The notes beneath the pieces were generated by a model. That model saw nothing but the letters and a program-made list of their open reading frames with translations, did no database searches and was not told where the DNA came from. A stretch of 64,000 bases of DNA from CAVZMO01 sp963776195 (GTDB lineage Bacteria; Nitrospirota; Thermodesulfovibrionia; Thermodesulfovibrionales; SM23-35), in NCBI GenBank assembly GCA_963776195.1, contig CAVZMO010000036.1:124001-188000 (forward strand). The letters are read 5' to 3'. Below are positions 48,099 to 59,952 of the stretch, piece by piece; the first letter of the stretch is position 1; every line of letters begins with the position of its first letter. Position numbers and translations under genes: made by a program.

Positions 48099-49413
48099 AT
48101 GAAAGAATCAGCATTTAAATTATATTTCGTGTTCGTCGTAAGCTTTTTTTTGCATCTGCCTGAAAGGATACCTCTTCTGGGAATGCTGAAGTTTGATTTA
48201 GTCTTGATCGTTTTGATTTTCATACTGCTTACACTCGGCAAAACGAGCCATGACTCCGAAAGGAACGAGAGCGATACAGGTAAAATTCTAAAAATCTTAA
48301 TGTTATATGTTGTAATATCTCTCCCACTCGCGCAATGGCCGGGAACCGTCCTTCGTGCAGGTATACCTAATTTCATAAAAGTTGTCATATTTTTTTATTT
48401 TACTGTTTCCCTTATTACCACCGAAGAGCGTTTAAAGAAATTCATTTCTCTTTTTATCCTATGCCAGACTTTCCGCATCATTGAACCTCTCTATCTTCAC
48501 ATAACTAATGGGTATTGGGGGTCTGCTACCACCATGGGCGGTGAAATAATGGACAGATTAGCCGGGGCGCCTCATGATGTGGTCAATCCAAACGGATTAG
48601 CTTTCGTCATTACATCGGTAATCCCGTTCTTTCATTATTTAAGTTTATCGTCGTCTTTCAAATATAAAATACTTTATCTTAGTTTGCTGCCTCTATTTCT
48701 CTACGCATTGGTGTTAACTGCTTCAAGAACAGGTTTTTTAGCTTTGGGTATTGTTCTGATAAACTTTGTTTTCAGAAGCAGAAAGAAACTCTTACTCATA
48801 ATTATGTTGATCATCGGATCGGCAATTGTTTATTCAAATTTGAGCGACCTCCAAAAAGACAGATATCTTTCCATATACGAACATGATGTCCCGGGCGGTA
48901 AAACAGCAAAGGGAAGACTTGACGGGGACATTCAAGATTTTAACGTCGCTATGGAGAAGCCGATAGTAGGTCACGGCCTTGGTAACTTCTGCAGAGGCAA
49001 ATCTTTATGCCACGGGAAACTGGCAGGTTTCACATTTTCTATATACGGAGATCTTGCAAGAACTCGGATTCATCGGATTAATAATCTTTCTGTTTTACAT
49101 AAAATCAATGATTTCAAATCTTCGCAGTGCGGCTAAACAAATAAAGAATGATATACAAAATAATGTTTACCTGCTGAATATCAGTTATGCAATGCTTGTT
49201 TGGTTCTGGATGAATTTTCTTTACAGCCTTGCGAGTTATGGGTTATCAAGCTACGAGTGGTATCTATTTGGCGGACTTTCAGTGGCACTCAAAAATATCG
49301 CTGATGCAAAAGCTTATGATGAATCAATTAATGAGAGTTATTCGGCTGAAAAAACCTCTATACTTCTGACTGAAGATGTAACGCTAGCCCAAGGGGCTCA
49401 AGCGAGCTTGTAG
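48099..49413 (+). pseudogene. O-antigen ligase/polymerase (Wzy_C), one frameshift
   Basis: About 437 residues with some ten membrane helices. First frame: FFLHLPERIPLLGMLKFD, VVNPNGLAFVITSVIPF and LTASRTGFLALGIVLI (the SR-TG loop typical of Wzy/WaaL), then EKPIVGHGLGNF. The second frame, from about 48985, continues EANLYATGNW ... HFLYTEILQELGFIGLIIF, the H-x(n)-LGxxG end of the Wzy_C domain. One indel near TTCTGCAGAGGC joins them. GTG 48090 is an alternative start. It would polymerise or ligate the repeat units, completing a Wzx/Wzy pathway with the flippase at 28 kb. Confidence 0.8.
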
Positions 49414-49453
49414 CTGTAAGGCGCCTCCGGCTTCTGCCTGCGGAGTATAACCT

Positions 49454-50601
49454 GTGAACAGGATGGTAAGAATATTGGCAGTTATCAGGTACCCTATAGG
49501 GGGCATAAGAACTTATCTCAAATATATGTATGGTAATTTGGATAAAAGAAAATATTCATTTGTAATACTTACAGTGCCGAACGATGAAACAAAAATAATT
49601 AAAGAGGATCTGAGAGACTTTATTATAGAAATAATAGAGGTAAAAGGAAGAAGCTTTCTGTTGTCATTTGGCTATCAGATTTTCGTAACATTACTCAGGA
49701 AAAAGATTGACATTATTCATTCTCAAGGAGCCTCTTCCGGTATCCTTGCATCTGTTATTAATGTTTTATTTAGAGTCCCTCATATAGTTACTCTTCATGA
49801 AACTTTTGAAGAAAACATGGTAAAAGGAAAAATTAGTATCTTAAAAAGAAAGATGATTTCGTATCTTTTTTCAAAGGCGACTTTTTTGAACACAGTTAGC
49901 GACGATGCAAAAATTAATCTAGTCAGTATGTTTCCAGAATTGAAGAAATCCATGGGAAAGATCGTCGTCATCAAAAATGGAGTCGATACAGCTATTTTAG
50001 TGAACCTCATTCGAACCATAAATGCATATATGATATCGATGGAATTCGTAAAGACACTTTTGTAATCGGCTACCTGGGCCGCTATATGCCTGAAAAAGGT
50101 TTTTTAGTTTTAGTCGATGCAATTGATATCCTAAGCAAAAAAATAAAGAAATTAAGGTATTAGCATTGGGGTGGGGTGCTTTTATCAGAGAATATCAGGC
50201 ATATATCAGGGAAAAGGGATTAACTGAATACTTTGTCTTTATTGAATTCCAGTCAGATGTGAGATGGATATTACGCCAGATTAATTTGCTGGCAATCCCT
50301 TCATTCAGAGAAGCTTTCGGTCTCGTAGCAGTGGAAGGTCTTGTTTCAGGCACACCTATCATAGCTTCCAACTGTATCGGGTTGAGGGAAGTGCTAAAAG
50401 ACACTCCCGCAAGGACGTTTGAGACTGGCAACTCAAATGCCCTTGCCAGCGATATTCGAAAATTATGAAAATTTCGCAAAAAAACAGGACTCATTAAACT
50501 TTATTTCGATCGCAAAAGAAAGATTTGATATTAAAAGGGCTGTAAAAAAATTGGAGCTATTATTTGAAAGTGCCGAGAAAAATGGAGAATTACAAATGTG
50601 A
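49454..50601 (+). pseudogene. Family 4 glycosyltransferase, about three frameshifts
   Basis: GTG 49454 with GGAG ahead. First frame: VIRYPIGGIRTYLKYMYGNL, IIHSQGASSGILASVINVL and VIKNGVDT. Then KDTFVIGYLGRYMPEKGFLVLVDAI in another frame, ALGWGAFIREY ... IPSFREAFGLVAVEGLVSGTPIIA (EAFG catalytic loop) in a third, and the C-terminal helix ENFAKKQDSLNFISIAKERFDI in a fourth. Restored length about 380 residues. A+T-rich codons. Confidence 0.7.
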
Positions 50602-50641
50602 CATTAATTCAAAAGATAGTAGATCCCTACTGCGTGATTAA

Positions 50642-51617
50642 ATGAACCCCATCTGGATAACTTGGGAACGTCAGAGAAGAAACAGTGAACTGTGCCGGAG
50701 CTTTCGGCTTCAAATTGTATGAGTTATCAGAAATTGGAAGGCTCGATAATCGTTTCCAAAAGTATATTCAGTCGGAATTTTTAAAACCTTATTCATATTA
50801 TATCGGGAAAAACCAAAACTCGTTTTTTGCCAAAATCCTTCTATCGTTTTATCCTTTTTACTAGTCTTGGTCAAACTTCTAACTAGCATCAGGGTCTGCG
50901 TCGACTGTCATTATGCTGGCATCTTTCCTTATGAAGGCAGGTCACGAATATTGAATTATATAGCACGATATATTCAGAAGAAAGCGGACTTAACTATTGT
51001 GACAAATGAAACCCTGAACAACATGTTGAAATGAATGGCGGCCGAGCCTTTGTTTTGCCTGACAAGATCCCGATATCGCCGGCAGGAATCCCAGGAGACT
51101 TAAAGGCAAAATAAATATACTTTTTATATGTACTTATGCCAGCGATGAACCTTATCAATTAGTCTTTGACGCTGCTCGAAATATTGACCCACACATTTTT
51201 ATTTATGTGACTGGGAATTATAAAGAACATGCAATCAATAAGAACACTTTGCCTGCCAATGTTGTTCTTACAGGTTATATTTCTGACGACGAATATGAGG
51301 AAATGCTGCATTCAGTGGACATAACGATTGACTTGACCAGCCGGGAAAACTGTTTAGTATGCGGGGCCTATGAATCTGTTGCGGCCGAGAAACCAATGAT
51401 CCTTTCAAATACTGAAGCTCTTAGAGATTATTTCAGTATGGGAGCAGTATATACGGATCATACAAGCGAGCCTCTTAAAAAAGCCATTGAAGAGATTATC
51501 AAAAGAAAAGATGAATTAAGAGAACAAATAAGAGAATTGAAAAAGATAAGAACTGCGGAGTGGAAGGAAAGGAAGAAAGACTTGGATATCTTTTTGAACA
51601 GTTTCGATAAAACTTAG
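50642..51617 (+). pseudogene. Glycosyltransferase-like gene, several frameshifts
   Basis: ATG 50642 gives MNPIWITWERQRRNSEL; other frames then give FKLYELSEIGRLDNRFQKYI, VLVKLLTSIRVCVDCHYAGIFPYEGR, ILNYIARYIQKKADLTIVTNETLN and, from about 51108, KINILFICTYASDEPYQLVF. The last intact frame (ending 51617) has GYISDDEYEEMLHSVDITIDLTSRENCLVCGAYESVAAEKPMILS, a GT4-like sugar-nucleotide site. Three or more indels. The N-terminus WITWERQRRN is a pattern seen in glycosyltransferases of exopolysaccharide clusters. Confidence 0.6.
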
Positions 51618-52148
51618 CTACATATAATAAGCTAATACTTATTCTTCAGACCGAAAAAACAGAGCAGCAATGAGATGTTGCAGAACAGATGCAGTCTCTT
51701 AAAAATTAATATAAAAAAGGGCATTTATAAATTTCTCACATTCTTAATGATTGATTATTTGATATTAGTATAGGTAAATCCATACTATATTATCATAAAA
51801 GCGTTACAACTTTTTAAATATATCAAGTACTTATAAATATTTATTTTTTGGCATCTCTTTTGCTAATTAAACTAAACAAGTTTTACAAGTTCGTGCTTAT
51901 AATCACAGTTTTTTATATTGATTTATTATAAATTATAGATGATGAATTAAATTTTAATGTATGTGCAATTAATGTCTAATAATAATGTCCAATATGTTAT
52001 TAGAACGACATTATAAAATTGATGATGTTTGTCAGGCATCTGTTCTTTATCAGAAGATTTTTTAAGATACTTAATGGAATAAAAATAAATTCAAATAAGG
52101 CAGCAGGTAATGCAAAAATAAAAATTTTACACGATGGAGGATCATATA
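51618..52148. other. Long A+T-rich intergenic region
   Basis: About 530 bases, strongly A+T-rich, without a supported gene in any frame. It separates the glycosyltransferase array from the secreted-protein region and may hold promoters for the gene at 52149, but no clear box pair could be fixed. A GGAGG lies at 52136-52140 before the next ATG. Confidence 0.6.
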
Positions 52149-53253
52149 TGTTTAAACTAAGAAAGGTATCAGGTCTTACAGCTTTAATTATTCTTTTTGT
52201 GTTGTCCTTTACTTTGGAGGGCCAAACGGCACCCGTTATAAACAATGTGAATGGTACGTTCAGTCAAGGCAGTTACACGTTACTCTAATGGTTCAGGTTT
52301 TGGCACAAAGACCAATGCCAAACCCTATCTATGGGCCGATTTCAATTCGTCTTTAACTCCATCCAGCCTCGGCAGACAACACATGGGACGACACCTATCA
52401 GGTTAAATATCAGGCAGGATGTGGGCCAGATGGTAGTGGATGCGCCATAGACGATAACCCCACGCCTGGCGACGGTCCTCAGTGCTATGGTCAGATCAAG
52501 GGAGATTTTGGAGCGGGATATATTAACACGCTTAGTCAGAAAAGTTATATCTACAGGAAAACAGAAACATAATTGCAATCAGTAGCTATAATCTCAAAAT
52601 ACTTAGACTTTGGCCCTACAATGCCGGTACTGGCCCTAATACATACATAGGCGTACGGGAATGGCAGACACGGAAGGGTTGGCGATGGGCCTTACTGTTG
52701 GTCGTTAAATGAAATTGGCAAACAGACGAAATTGGATAACGGAGGATATTTTATTTCAGGCTAATACTACTCTATCGGGTAAAGATGGGGTATTGAAGCA
52801 GTATACGGATAGTACCATATTTATATAATTGTGGTACTGGTGGAGATGGTACGCATGACTGGAAGATGCGATGCGCAAGATAATTATGATATGACTGATA
52901 TGCTTATCGTTCATGCTATTATAGCCAATACTCCAACCTGGAATGGATCAATTCACTATTATTATGATGATCTCTACTTGGATGATACGTGGTCAAGAGT
53001 GATGATCTGTGCTGGTTCTACGTGGTCCAACAGAGGCCATTGCGAGATTCAGATACCTACCGCATGGAGTGGTACGAACGCTTCAATAGTTGTTCACCCG
53101 GGGACTTTTGCCAATGGAAATACTGCCTATTTATATGTGGTGGACGCCAATAACAACGCAAGTAGTGGCTGTCAAATTACGATTGGCAGCAGTGGAACGA
53201 AAGTTTGTGGTGTTGCGGCGCCTTCTGCACCCTTTCTAAATCCTATACCGTAA
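52149..53253 (+). pseudogene. Secreted IPT/TIG-like protein, several frameshifts
   Basis: ATG 52149 with GGAGG. Signal peptide (FKLRKVSGLTALIILFVLSF), then APVINNVNGTFSQG; further frames give YSNGSGFGTKTNAKPYLWADF, TTWDDTYQVKYQAG, and finally, intact to 53253, YYYDDLYLDDTWSRVMICAG and IVVHPGTFANGNTAYLYVVDANN. The GSGFG and the closing strand pattern are IPT/TIG-like beta-sandwich features of secreted proteins. At least four disruptions in 1.1 kb. Role unknown; probably matrix or surface binding. Confidence 0.6.
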
Positions 53254-53287
53254 GTTTGGTTATCACAAATCTGCGCTGAAAATGCCT

Positions 53288-53329
53288 CCTCTCCTTTGTC
53301 CTCCCACCAAGGGAGAGGGGACTATTTTT
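53288..53329 (+). terminator. Intrinsic terminator after secreted protein gene
   Basis: Stem CCTCTCCTTTG / CAAGGGAGAGG (one mismatch or wobble), 9-base loop, then GGACTATTTTTG. It ends the gene at 52-53 kb. The rest of the gap to 53634 shows no gene. Confidence 0.6.
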
Positions 53330-53634
53330 GTTTCCCTCTGTTGAGGAGTGTGTTCATATTTTCGTGCCCCTTTGTGAGCGGAAAGCTCGACCCCTTTCAG
53401 AAGTGACTCATAGCTCCTGTCCACACGAGAATATAGAGGGTAGTTTTCTTTAATTTAATAACACGAAAAATGCATTTGCCCTAAATGATCGGCCGTCCTG
53501 TGTGTGTCAAATCCTTGATAATGGAGAATTCAGGTATTTTTCGGTATTATAGGGGTGTTGCATAAAAGCATGAGGCTTGCTTTGATATTTTGGGAACATC
53601 TGTCATAATGAATAATCTTTGGAAGCTGTGAAAA

Positions 53635-54021
53635 ATGAGGAAGGTATCAATTTTTTTTGGGGTGCTTTTGTTTGTCATGATGGCGGTAGGCTGTGGCGGC
53701 GGTGGCGGTGAAAAAAATGCAAACAATCCTCCTGCTAACTCCGCTGCGCTTTCCTGGAAGCCTCCCAGCACGCGCGTAAACGGGTCTCCTCTTACCGACC
53801 TGGCCGGATTTAGAATATACTACGGTAAGTCACCTGATGACTTCAATAGTCCGGAAAAACTCGTATCATTTCAGGTCACCAAAGAGGAGGCATGCAAGCC
53901 TGCTTGCCGCTATACAGTCAAAGATCTTGCTGCCGGCAGATACTATTTTGCCGTAACTGCCTATGATAAAGACGGAAATGAGAGTCCCTTTTCTAATATC
54001 CAGGATAAAGAAATTAAATAA
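53635..54021 (+). CDS. Lipoprotein with one fibronectin type III domain
   Basis: 128 residues. Lipoprotein signal with hydrophobic core and VGC, then a Gly-rich linker. The FN3 domain reads ALSWKPPSTRVNGSPLTDLAGFRIYYG ... YTVKDLAAGRYYFAVTAYDKDGNESPFSN and is closely similar to the FN3 domains opening the two giant minus-strand proteins at 59.7 and 63 kb, so the three probably share ancestry. Weak ribosome-binding site (GGAAG). Probably an outer-membrane surface lipoprotein. Confidence 0.85.
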   Translation: MRKVSIFFGVLLFVMMAVGCGGGGGEKNANNPPANSAALSWKPPSTRVNGSPLTDLAGFRIYYGKSPDDFNSPEKLVSFQVTKEEACKPACRYTVKDLAAGRYYFAVTAYDKDGNESPFSNIQDKEIK

Positions 54022-54094
54022 GCGTGGCAATATGTCTGTCGTCAAGAAAAAACTTTCGTTCTCAGCGGAATTCTGTCTAGACTAATAGTCGTGT

Positions 54095-54280
54095 TTGTCT
54101 ATGGAGTTTGGATGGAGCCATACAGTTGAAACTGATCATGTATATATACGTGATTCAAATTTGGGAGAGATTTTAAGAGGCAAAAGAATAGTTCAGCTTT
54201 CTGACCTTCACATTAAGGAGATTGGCGAACGAGAACGTCAGGTACTAAAGATTTTAGTGTCAAGACAAAGTGAAAATGTC
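54095..54280 (+). pseudogene. Metallophosphoesterase N-terminal fragment
   Basis: DSNLGEILRGKRIVQLSDLHIKEIGERERQVLKIL is the N-terminus of a calcineurin-like phosphoesterase (YkuE/LpxH type; the D-L-H metal motif is visible). The similarity ends near residue 60; the metal motifs GD, GNH and H are missing, so this is a remnant. Sequence from 54281 to 54517 shows no recognisable gene. Confidence 0.6.
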
Positions 54281-54517
54281 CGGTTTAACGCTGCAACCTC
54301 AATCAGCTTTTCCAGCCGATTTTGCCTTTTGTCAAACAACTTGGTATTCAATTTTCTCCAGGGGTGATCAACTGAGGGACAAATAGAAATCTCAACCTAA
54401 AGAAGATTCACAGGCTGTTGATATTTATCGTAAATCCTAAGAAAAAAGTAGTCTTGTATCTGGATCATATAAGATTGGTCAAACAGGTGGAAGTGCCGTA
54501 AAAAAAGATCGACACTA

Positions 54518-54563
54518 AAGGCAGTCAGCCAGAGAAATTATCCGGCTGACTGCCTTGTTTTTT
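54518..54563 (+). terminator. Strong intrinsic terminator between convergent units
   Basis: A 13-bp perfect stem, AAGGCAGTCAGCC (54518-54530) and its complement (54544-54556), with a 13-base loop, followed by GTTTTTTC. On the other strand a run of T also follows (after 14 bases), so it may act for the leftward giant gene ending at 54578 too. Confidence 0.8.
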
Positions 54564-54577
54564 CACTTCATTGAAGC

Positions 54578-57500
54578 TTATTTAACATTCCCTCCACGTA
54601 CTGGCCAGACATAGTTAGTGTAGCTGCTCTTTCCTGAAGTAGTCGTATTGCCTTTTTGCATATTGAGCGTCCATGCCTGGGACGTACTCTTTCCCAGATA
54701 AGTTGTAGAGGACCAGTAATTAGAGGATTTAACATTCATAAAACCCGCTGAATTAAGCCAGGCTGCCGAGCTCGAAGTACCAAAATTGACAAGGCTTTCG
54801 ATTTCCCTGACATTGGGGAGACGCCAGTCAGAATAACCGGCCGTATATCCCAGACAGTTATATGCGCCTGAATTCGCATTAATGTCTTTCATAGCACTTA
54901 GCCCGGAAGCCCAAGTCTTATTTAAACAGCCTCCATCTTTGAGCCACATGAGTCCTGTTAGATTATCTGTTACCGTACCATCACCGTTGTCTGCAAACCT
55001 CGGTTCGGGCCAGTCCATACCTGCCTCGATATAACCATCATCTCCTGAAGCGTAACTCACTGTTTGTCCTGTCTTCGGTATATCATAAGGTTTTTCAGAG
55101 CCCGAAATACGTACCGGCAATATGTAATATGTGTAGCGCTTCGAAGTCATTGTTTCCATGCCACTTTGCATATTTACCGACCATGCATTAGAAGTGCTAC
55201 TCGGAAAAGTAGTGGATGACCAATAATAGGTAGATTTCATATTCATAAAACCTACAGTGTTGAGCCATGCTGCTGAACTCGATTTGCCATAATTGATAAG
55301 ACTCTCAAGCTCTTTGGCATTGGGAAGACGCCAATTAGAATGTTTGGCTGCATACCCCCGGCAATTGTATTTGCCCGGACTGCCATTAAAGGACGTGACA
55401 GTTTGAAATGCAGCATTCCAGTTATTCCTCAGGCAGCCCCCGTCTTTAAGCCACATAAGTCCCGTCAGAGTGTCCGTTACCGTACCATCACTGTTATCCA
55501 TAAACCTCTGGCTAGGCCATTCAACACCCGCTTCAATGGAACCGTCATCTCCTACTGCGTAACTAATTGTTTGGCCCGTTACCGGCGGACTAGAAGCAGA
55601 AGTCCTTGCCGGTCCTCCCTGGTCTAAGATTTGACCGTTGGCTGTAATGTCGTCGTCGCCCCTGAGACCATCTACGAAATGGAGAGTGACGACATTGTCC
55701 GAGATCTCCGCCCCTGTTTGACCATCGAACGTGAAATCATACCAATGAGGTGTCGGATTTTCAGGCGTTGGCCCATATTTGTAATACGTGTCAACTTTAG
55801 TCCCGTCGGGGAGTTTTACGATGATATCTGTGCTTGCTCCTTGCTCTAAATTTTCTATACGAAATTCAACGAACTGAAAAGGAAAGGTAGCGCCTAAAAT
55901 TTGCTCTTGTGGTAATTGTGTTGCTCTGACGCCAGTCAAAGGGGACCCGCCTAGTGAGAATAAGCGTGATATAACTGTGGTCATCATACGTATATAATGA
56001 CGCCACATTGTTTTGCAGGTAATCAGGTAGCCCGTCTCCATTTCCGTCATAATTTGGATCATCTGAATTTGGACCCATTTCCTCTTTGTCGGGGACACCG
56101 TCATTGTCCGAGTCTAACGCCGTGAAATAGACTGAAATGTTATGGTTATTCGCTATGTCGGTGAATGTATAAGATGCAGATAAGCCCACTGATGACCCGT
56201 CCACTTGCACATCGGATATCTCATAGTAATTGTTAGGTGTAATGGTAAATGTCTGATTTGCCCCGTAGTTCAATGAAACAGACCCCGAGGGAGAGATAGT
56301 TCCGCCGGTGCCTGCCGAGGCTGTTATGGTATAAGTCTTCAGCGTAAAGGTTGCCGTAACGGATTTAGCGGCATCCATTGTCACCGAGCACGTCCCGGTG
56401 CCTGAGCATGCCCCGGACCAGCCGGCAAAGGTTGAACTTGTATCTGGTGTGGCAGTAAGTGCAACGGCAGTGCCTGAATTGAAAGCATAAGAACATGAAG
56501 AGCCGCAGTTTATCCCTGCTGGCGAGGATGTTATCGTGCCTGTCCCTGTACCGGCCTTTGTTACACTGAGGTTATAGGTGTTTGTAGTAAAGCTTGCACT
56601 GATGGTATGGTTTGCAGTTACATTGCTAAAGGTATATGTGGATACCGCACCAACTGAAGCGCTGTCTACCAGTACGTTTGCTACGCTATAGCCTGTATTT
56701 GCTGTTATGGTAAATGTCTGATTTGCCCCGTAGTTCAATGAAACAGACCCGGAGGGCGAGATAGTTCCACCGGTGCCTGCAGTTGCTGTTATGGTATAAG
56801 TCTTCAGTGTAAAGGTTGCCGTAACCGATTTAGCGGCATCCATTGTCACCGAGCACGTCCCGGTGCCTGAGCATGCCCCTGACCAGCCGGCAAAGGTTGA
56901 ACTCGCATCGGGTGCGGCAGTAAGGGTTACCGCAGTGCCTGCATTATAAGACGCGGAACAATTAGCTCCGCAGCTTATCCCGGCTGGAGAGGATGTAATC
57001 GTGCCTGTGCCTGTACCGGCCTTTGTTACACTGAGGTTATAGGTGTTCGTAGCAAAGCTTGCACTTATCGTATGGTTTGCAGTTACATTGCTAAAGGTGT
57101 ACGTGGATACCGCACCGACTGAAGTGCTGTCTACCAGTACACTGGTTATGCCGTAGCCTGTATTTGCTGTTATGGTGAATGTCTGATTTGCCCCGTAGTT
57201 CAATGAAACAGACCCGGAGGGTGAGATAGTTCCACCGGTGCCTGCAGTTGCTGTTATGGTATAAGTCTTCAGGGTAAAGGTTGCTGTAACAGACTTTGCG
57301 GCATCCATTGTCACCGAGCACGTCCCTGTGCCTGAGCATGCCCCTGACCAGCCGGCAAAGGTTGAACTCGCATCGGGTGCGGCAGTAAGGGTTACCGCAG
57401 TGCCTGCATTATAAGACGCGGAACAATTAGCTCCGCAGCTTATCCCGGCTGGAGAGGATGTTATCGTGCCTGTGCCTGTACCGGCCTTCGTTACATTGAG

Positions 57501-59752
57501 GGTATAGGTGTTTGTGGTAAAGCTCGCACTGATGGTATGGCTTGCAGTTACATTGCTAAAGGTATACGTGGATACCGCACCGACTGAAGCGCCGTCTACC
57601 AGTACACTGGTTATGCCGTAACCGGCATTGGCTGTTATGGTAAATGTCTGGTTTGCCCCGTAGTTCAATGAAACAGACCCGGAGGGAGAGATGGTTCCGC
57701 CGGTGCCTGCAGTTGCTGTTATGGTATAAGTCTTCAGCGTAAAGGTTGCCGTAACGGATTTAGCGGCATCCATTGTCACCGAGCACGTCCCTGTGCCTGA
57801 GCATGCCCCTGACCAGCCGGCAAAGGTTGAAGTCGCATCGGGTACGGCAGTAAGTGCAACGGCAGTGCCTGAATTGAAAGCATAAGAACATGAAGAGCCA
57901 CAGTTTATGCCTGCCGGCGAGGATGTTATCGTGCCTGTTCCTGTCCCGGCCTTTGTTACACTGAGGTTATAGGTGTTCGTAGCAAAGCTTGCACTTATCG
58001 TATGGTTTGCAGTTACATTGCTAAAGGTGTACGTGGATACCGCACCAACTGAAGCGCCGTCTACCAGTACACTGGTTATGCCGTAACCTGTATTTGCTGT
58101 TATGGTGAATGTCTGATTTGCCCCGTAGTTCAATGAAACAGACCCGGAGGGCGAGATAGTTCCGCCTGTGCCTGCAGTTGCTGTTATGGTATAAGTCTTC
58201 AGCGTAAAGGTTGCCGTAACGGACTTTAGCGGCATCCATTGTCACCGAGCACGTCCCTGTGCCTGAGCATGCCCCGGACCAGCCGGCAAAGGTTGAACTC
58301 GCATCAGGTGCGGCAGTAAGTGTAACCGCAGTGCCTGAATTGATAAGCATAAGAACATGAAGAGCCGCAGCTTATCCCTGCCGGCGAGGATGTTATCGTG
58401 CCTGTTCCTGTACCGGCCTTTGTTACACTGAGGTTATAGGTGTTTGTAGTAAAGCTTGCACTGATCGTATGGCTTGCAGTTACATTGCTAAAGGTGTATG
58501 TGGATACCGCACCAACTGAAGCGCCGTCTACCAGTACACTGGTTATGCCGTAATTTGTATTTGCAGTTATGGTGAATGTCTGATTTGCCCCGTAGTTCAA
58601 TGAAACAGACCCGGAGGGCGAGATGGTTCCGCCTGTGCCTGCCGATGCTGTTATGGTATAAGTCTTCAGCGTAAAGGTTGCCGTAACAGACTTTGCGGCA
58701 TCCATTGTCACAGAGCACGTCCCTGTGCCTGAGCATGCCCCTGACCAGCCGGCAAAGGTTGAACTTGCATCTGGTGCGGCAGTAAGGGTAACAGCAGTGC
58801 CTGAATTGTAAGTATAAGAACACGTAGAGCCGCAGTTTATCCCTGCTGGCGAGGATGTTATTGTACCTGTGCCTGTACCCGCCTTCGTCACACTGAGGGT
58901 ATAGGTATTTGCTGTAAAGCTCGCACTGATGGTATGGTTTGCAGTTACATTGCTAAAGGTATATGTGGATACCGCACCAACTGAAGCGCCGTCTACCAGT
59001 ACACTGCTTATGCCGTAACCTGTATTTGCTGTTATGGTGAATGTCTGATTTGCCCCGTAGTTCAATGAAACAGATCCCGAGGGTGAGATAGTTCCACCGG
59101 TGCCTGCAGTTGCTGTTATGGTATAAGTCTTCAGCGTAAAGGTTGCCGTAACGGATTTAGCGGCATCCATTGTCACCGAACACGTCCCTGTGCCTGAGCA
59201 TGCCCCGGACCAGCCGGCAAAAGTCGAGTTCGCAGCAGGTGCGGCAGTGAGGGCTACCACCGTGCCAGAATTGAAAGCCACGGCACAGTTAGTCCCGCAG
59301 TTGAGTCCTGCCGGAGAAGACGTTACGGTCCCTGTGCCTGTTCCCCCTCTATAGACCGTAAGGGTGTACTGCTGGGGAGGCGAGGAAGAAATTGTTTTAC
59401 TAACTTCATTAGAATATCTGCTTTCACTGGATGCTGTATCGTACGCCTTTACAGCAAAATAATAGGTAAGTCCATCAGTTAAACTGGAGACGGTATATGT
59501 TGCTACGTTTCCAACATTAACGTTCTGCGTATAGGTTCCTGAACTAGTACCATAATAGATCTTGTATCCCGCGAGATCAGTAAGCGGCGTCCCGTCTTCA
59601 TTTGTAGTAGGTGCGTCCCAGGAGAGTGAAACTTGACCTGGATAGACCTCACCTACATGAAATAACGATAATAGTGCGAATGTTAAGATCCATAAGAGGG
59701 GAAAAAGCGAATACTGAAACCGAAGATTTCTTTTGAAAAAAATTGTTTCCAT
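54578..59752 (-). pseudogene. Giant secreted repeat protein (FN3, InlB-like, anchor-U, DUF1566), frameshifted
   Basis: ATG 59752 with GGTGCTC ahead. Signal peptide, FN3 domain (QVSLSWDAPTTNEDGTPLTDL), then seven pairs of InlB-like modules (GTGTGTVTSSPAG ... STFAGWSGACSGTGTCSVTM and TGGTISPSGSVSLNYGANQT). Then a Ca-binding stretch DSDNDGVPDKEE, a choice-of-anchor U-like domain (YYKYGPTPENPTPHWYDF), and two DUF1566 domains (DNGDGTVTDNLTGLMWLKDG, DWRLPNVREIESL, YWSSTT). Frames break at about 58343 and 58227 (one extra base each) and about 55960. Restored length about 1720 residues. A c-di-GMP riboswitch lies upstream. Likely extracellular matrix protein. Confidence 0.85.
56281..59075 (-). repeat. 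465-bp tandem coding repeats, seven copies
   Basis: A landmark at the start of GAC/GAT-CCGGAGGG occurs at 56281, 56746, 57211, 57676, 58141, 58608 and 59073: spacings 465, 465, 465, 465, 467, 465. The period is exactly 155 codons. The one 467-base spacing holds the two extra bases that break the frame. High identity between copies shows recent tandem amplification. Confidence 0.9.
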
Positions 59753-59911
59753 GAGAGCACCTCCATTTTTCGACTAGTTACCGGGAGATGCAGCTCATTA
59801 AGCTACTTTCTCTTCCGGCAGCCCTGCTACCATATCCTAAATTTGGACTTAGGCCAGAAGCTTTGCGTCCAACCCTTTCGGGCTGTTTGCCTTTATCAGA
59901 TTTACAAACAT

Positions 59912-59950
59912 AAAAAAAGCCTGTTTCCATAAAGGGAAACAGGCTTTTTT
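59912..59950 (-). terminator. Terminator of the c-di-GMP riboswitch
   Basis: AAAAAAGCCTGTTTCC and its perfect complement around a 6-base loop, with A-run and T-run on both sides, so it can terminate in both directions. It directly follows the riboswitch 3' end and precedes the ATG of the giant gene by about 160 bases. It is the expected expression platform. Confidence 0.85.
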
Positions 59951-59952
59951 GC

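Noticed and set aside
54281..54517. Possible insertion-sequence remnant after the metallophosphoesterase fragment
   Set aside because: Short frames on both strands gave no recognisable transposase motif or terminal repeats.
56281..59075. Regular repeats that might suggest a CRISPR array
   Set aside because: The period is 465 bases, the units are protein-coding and there are no short repeats with unique spacers.
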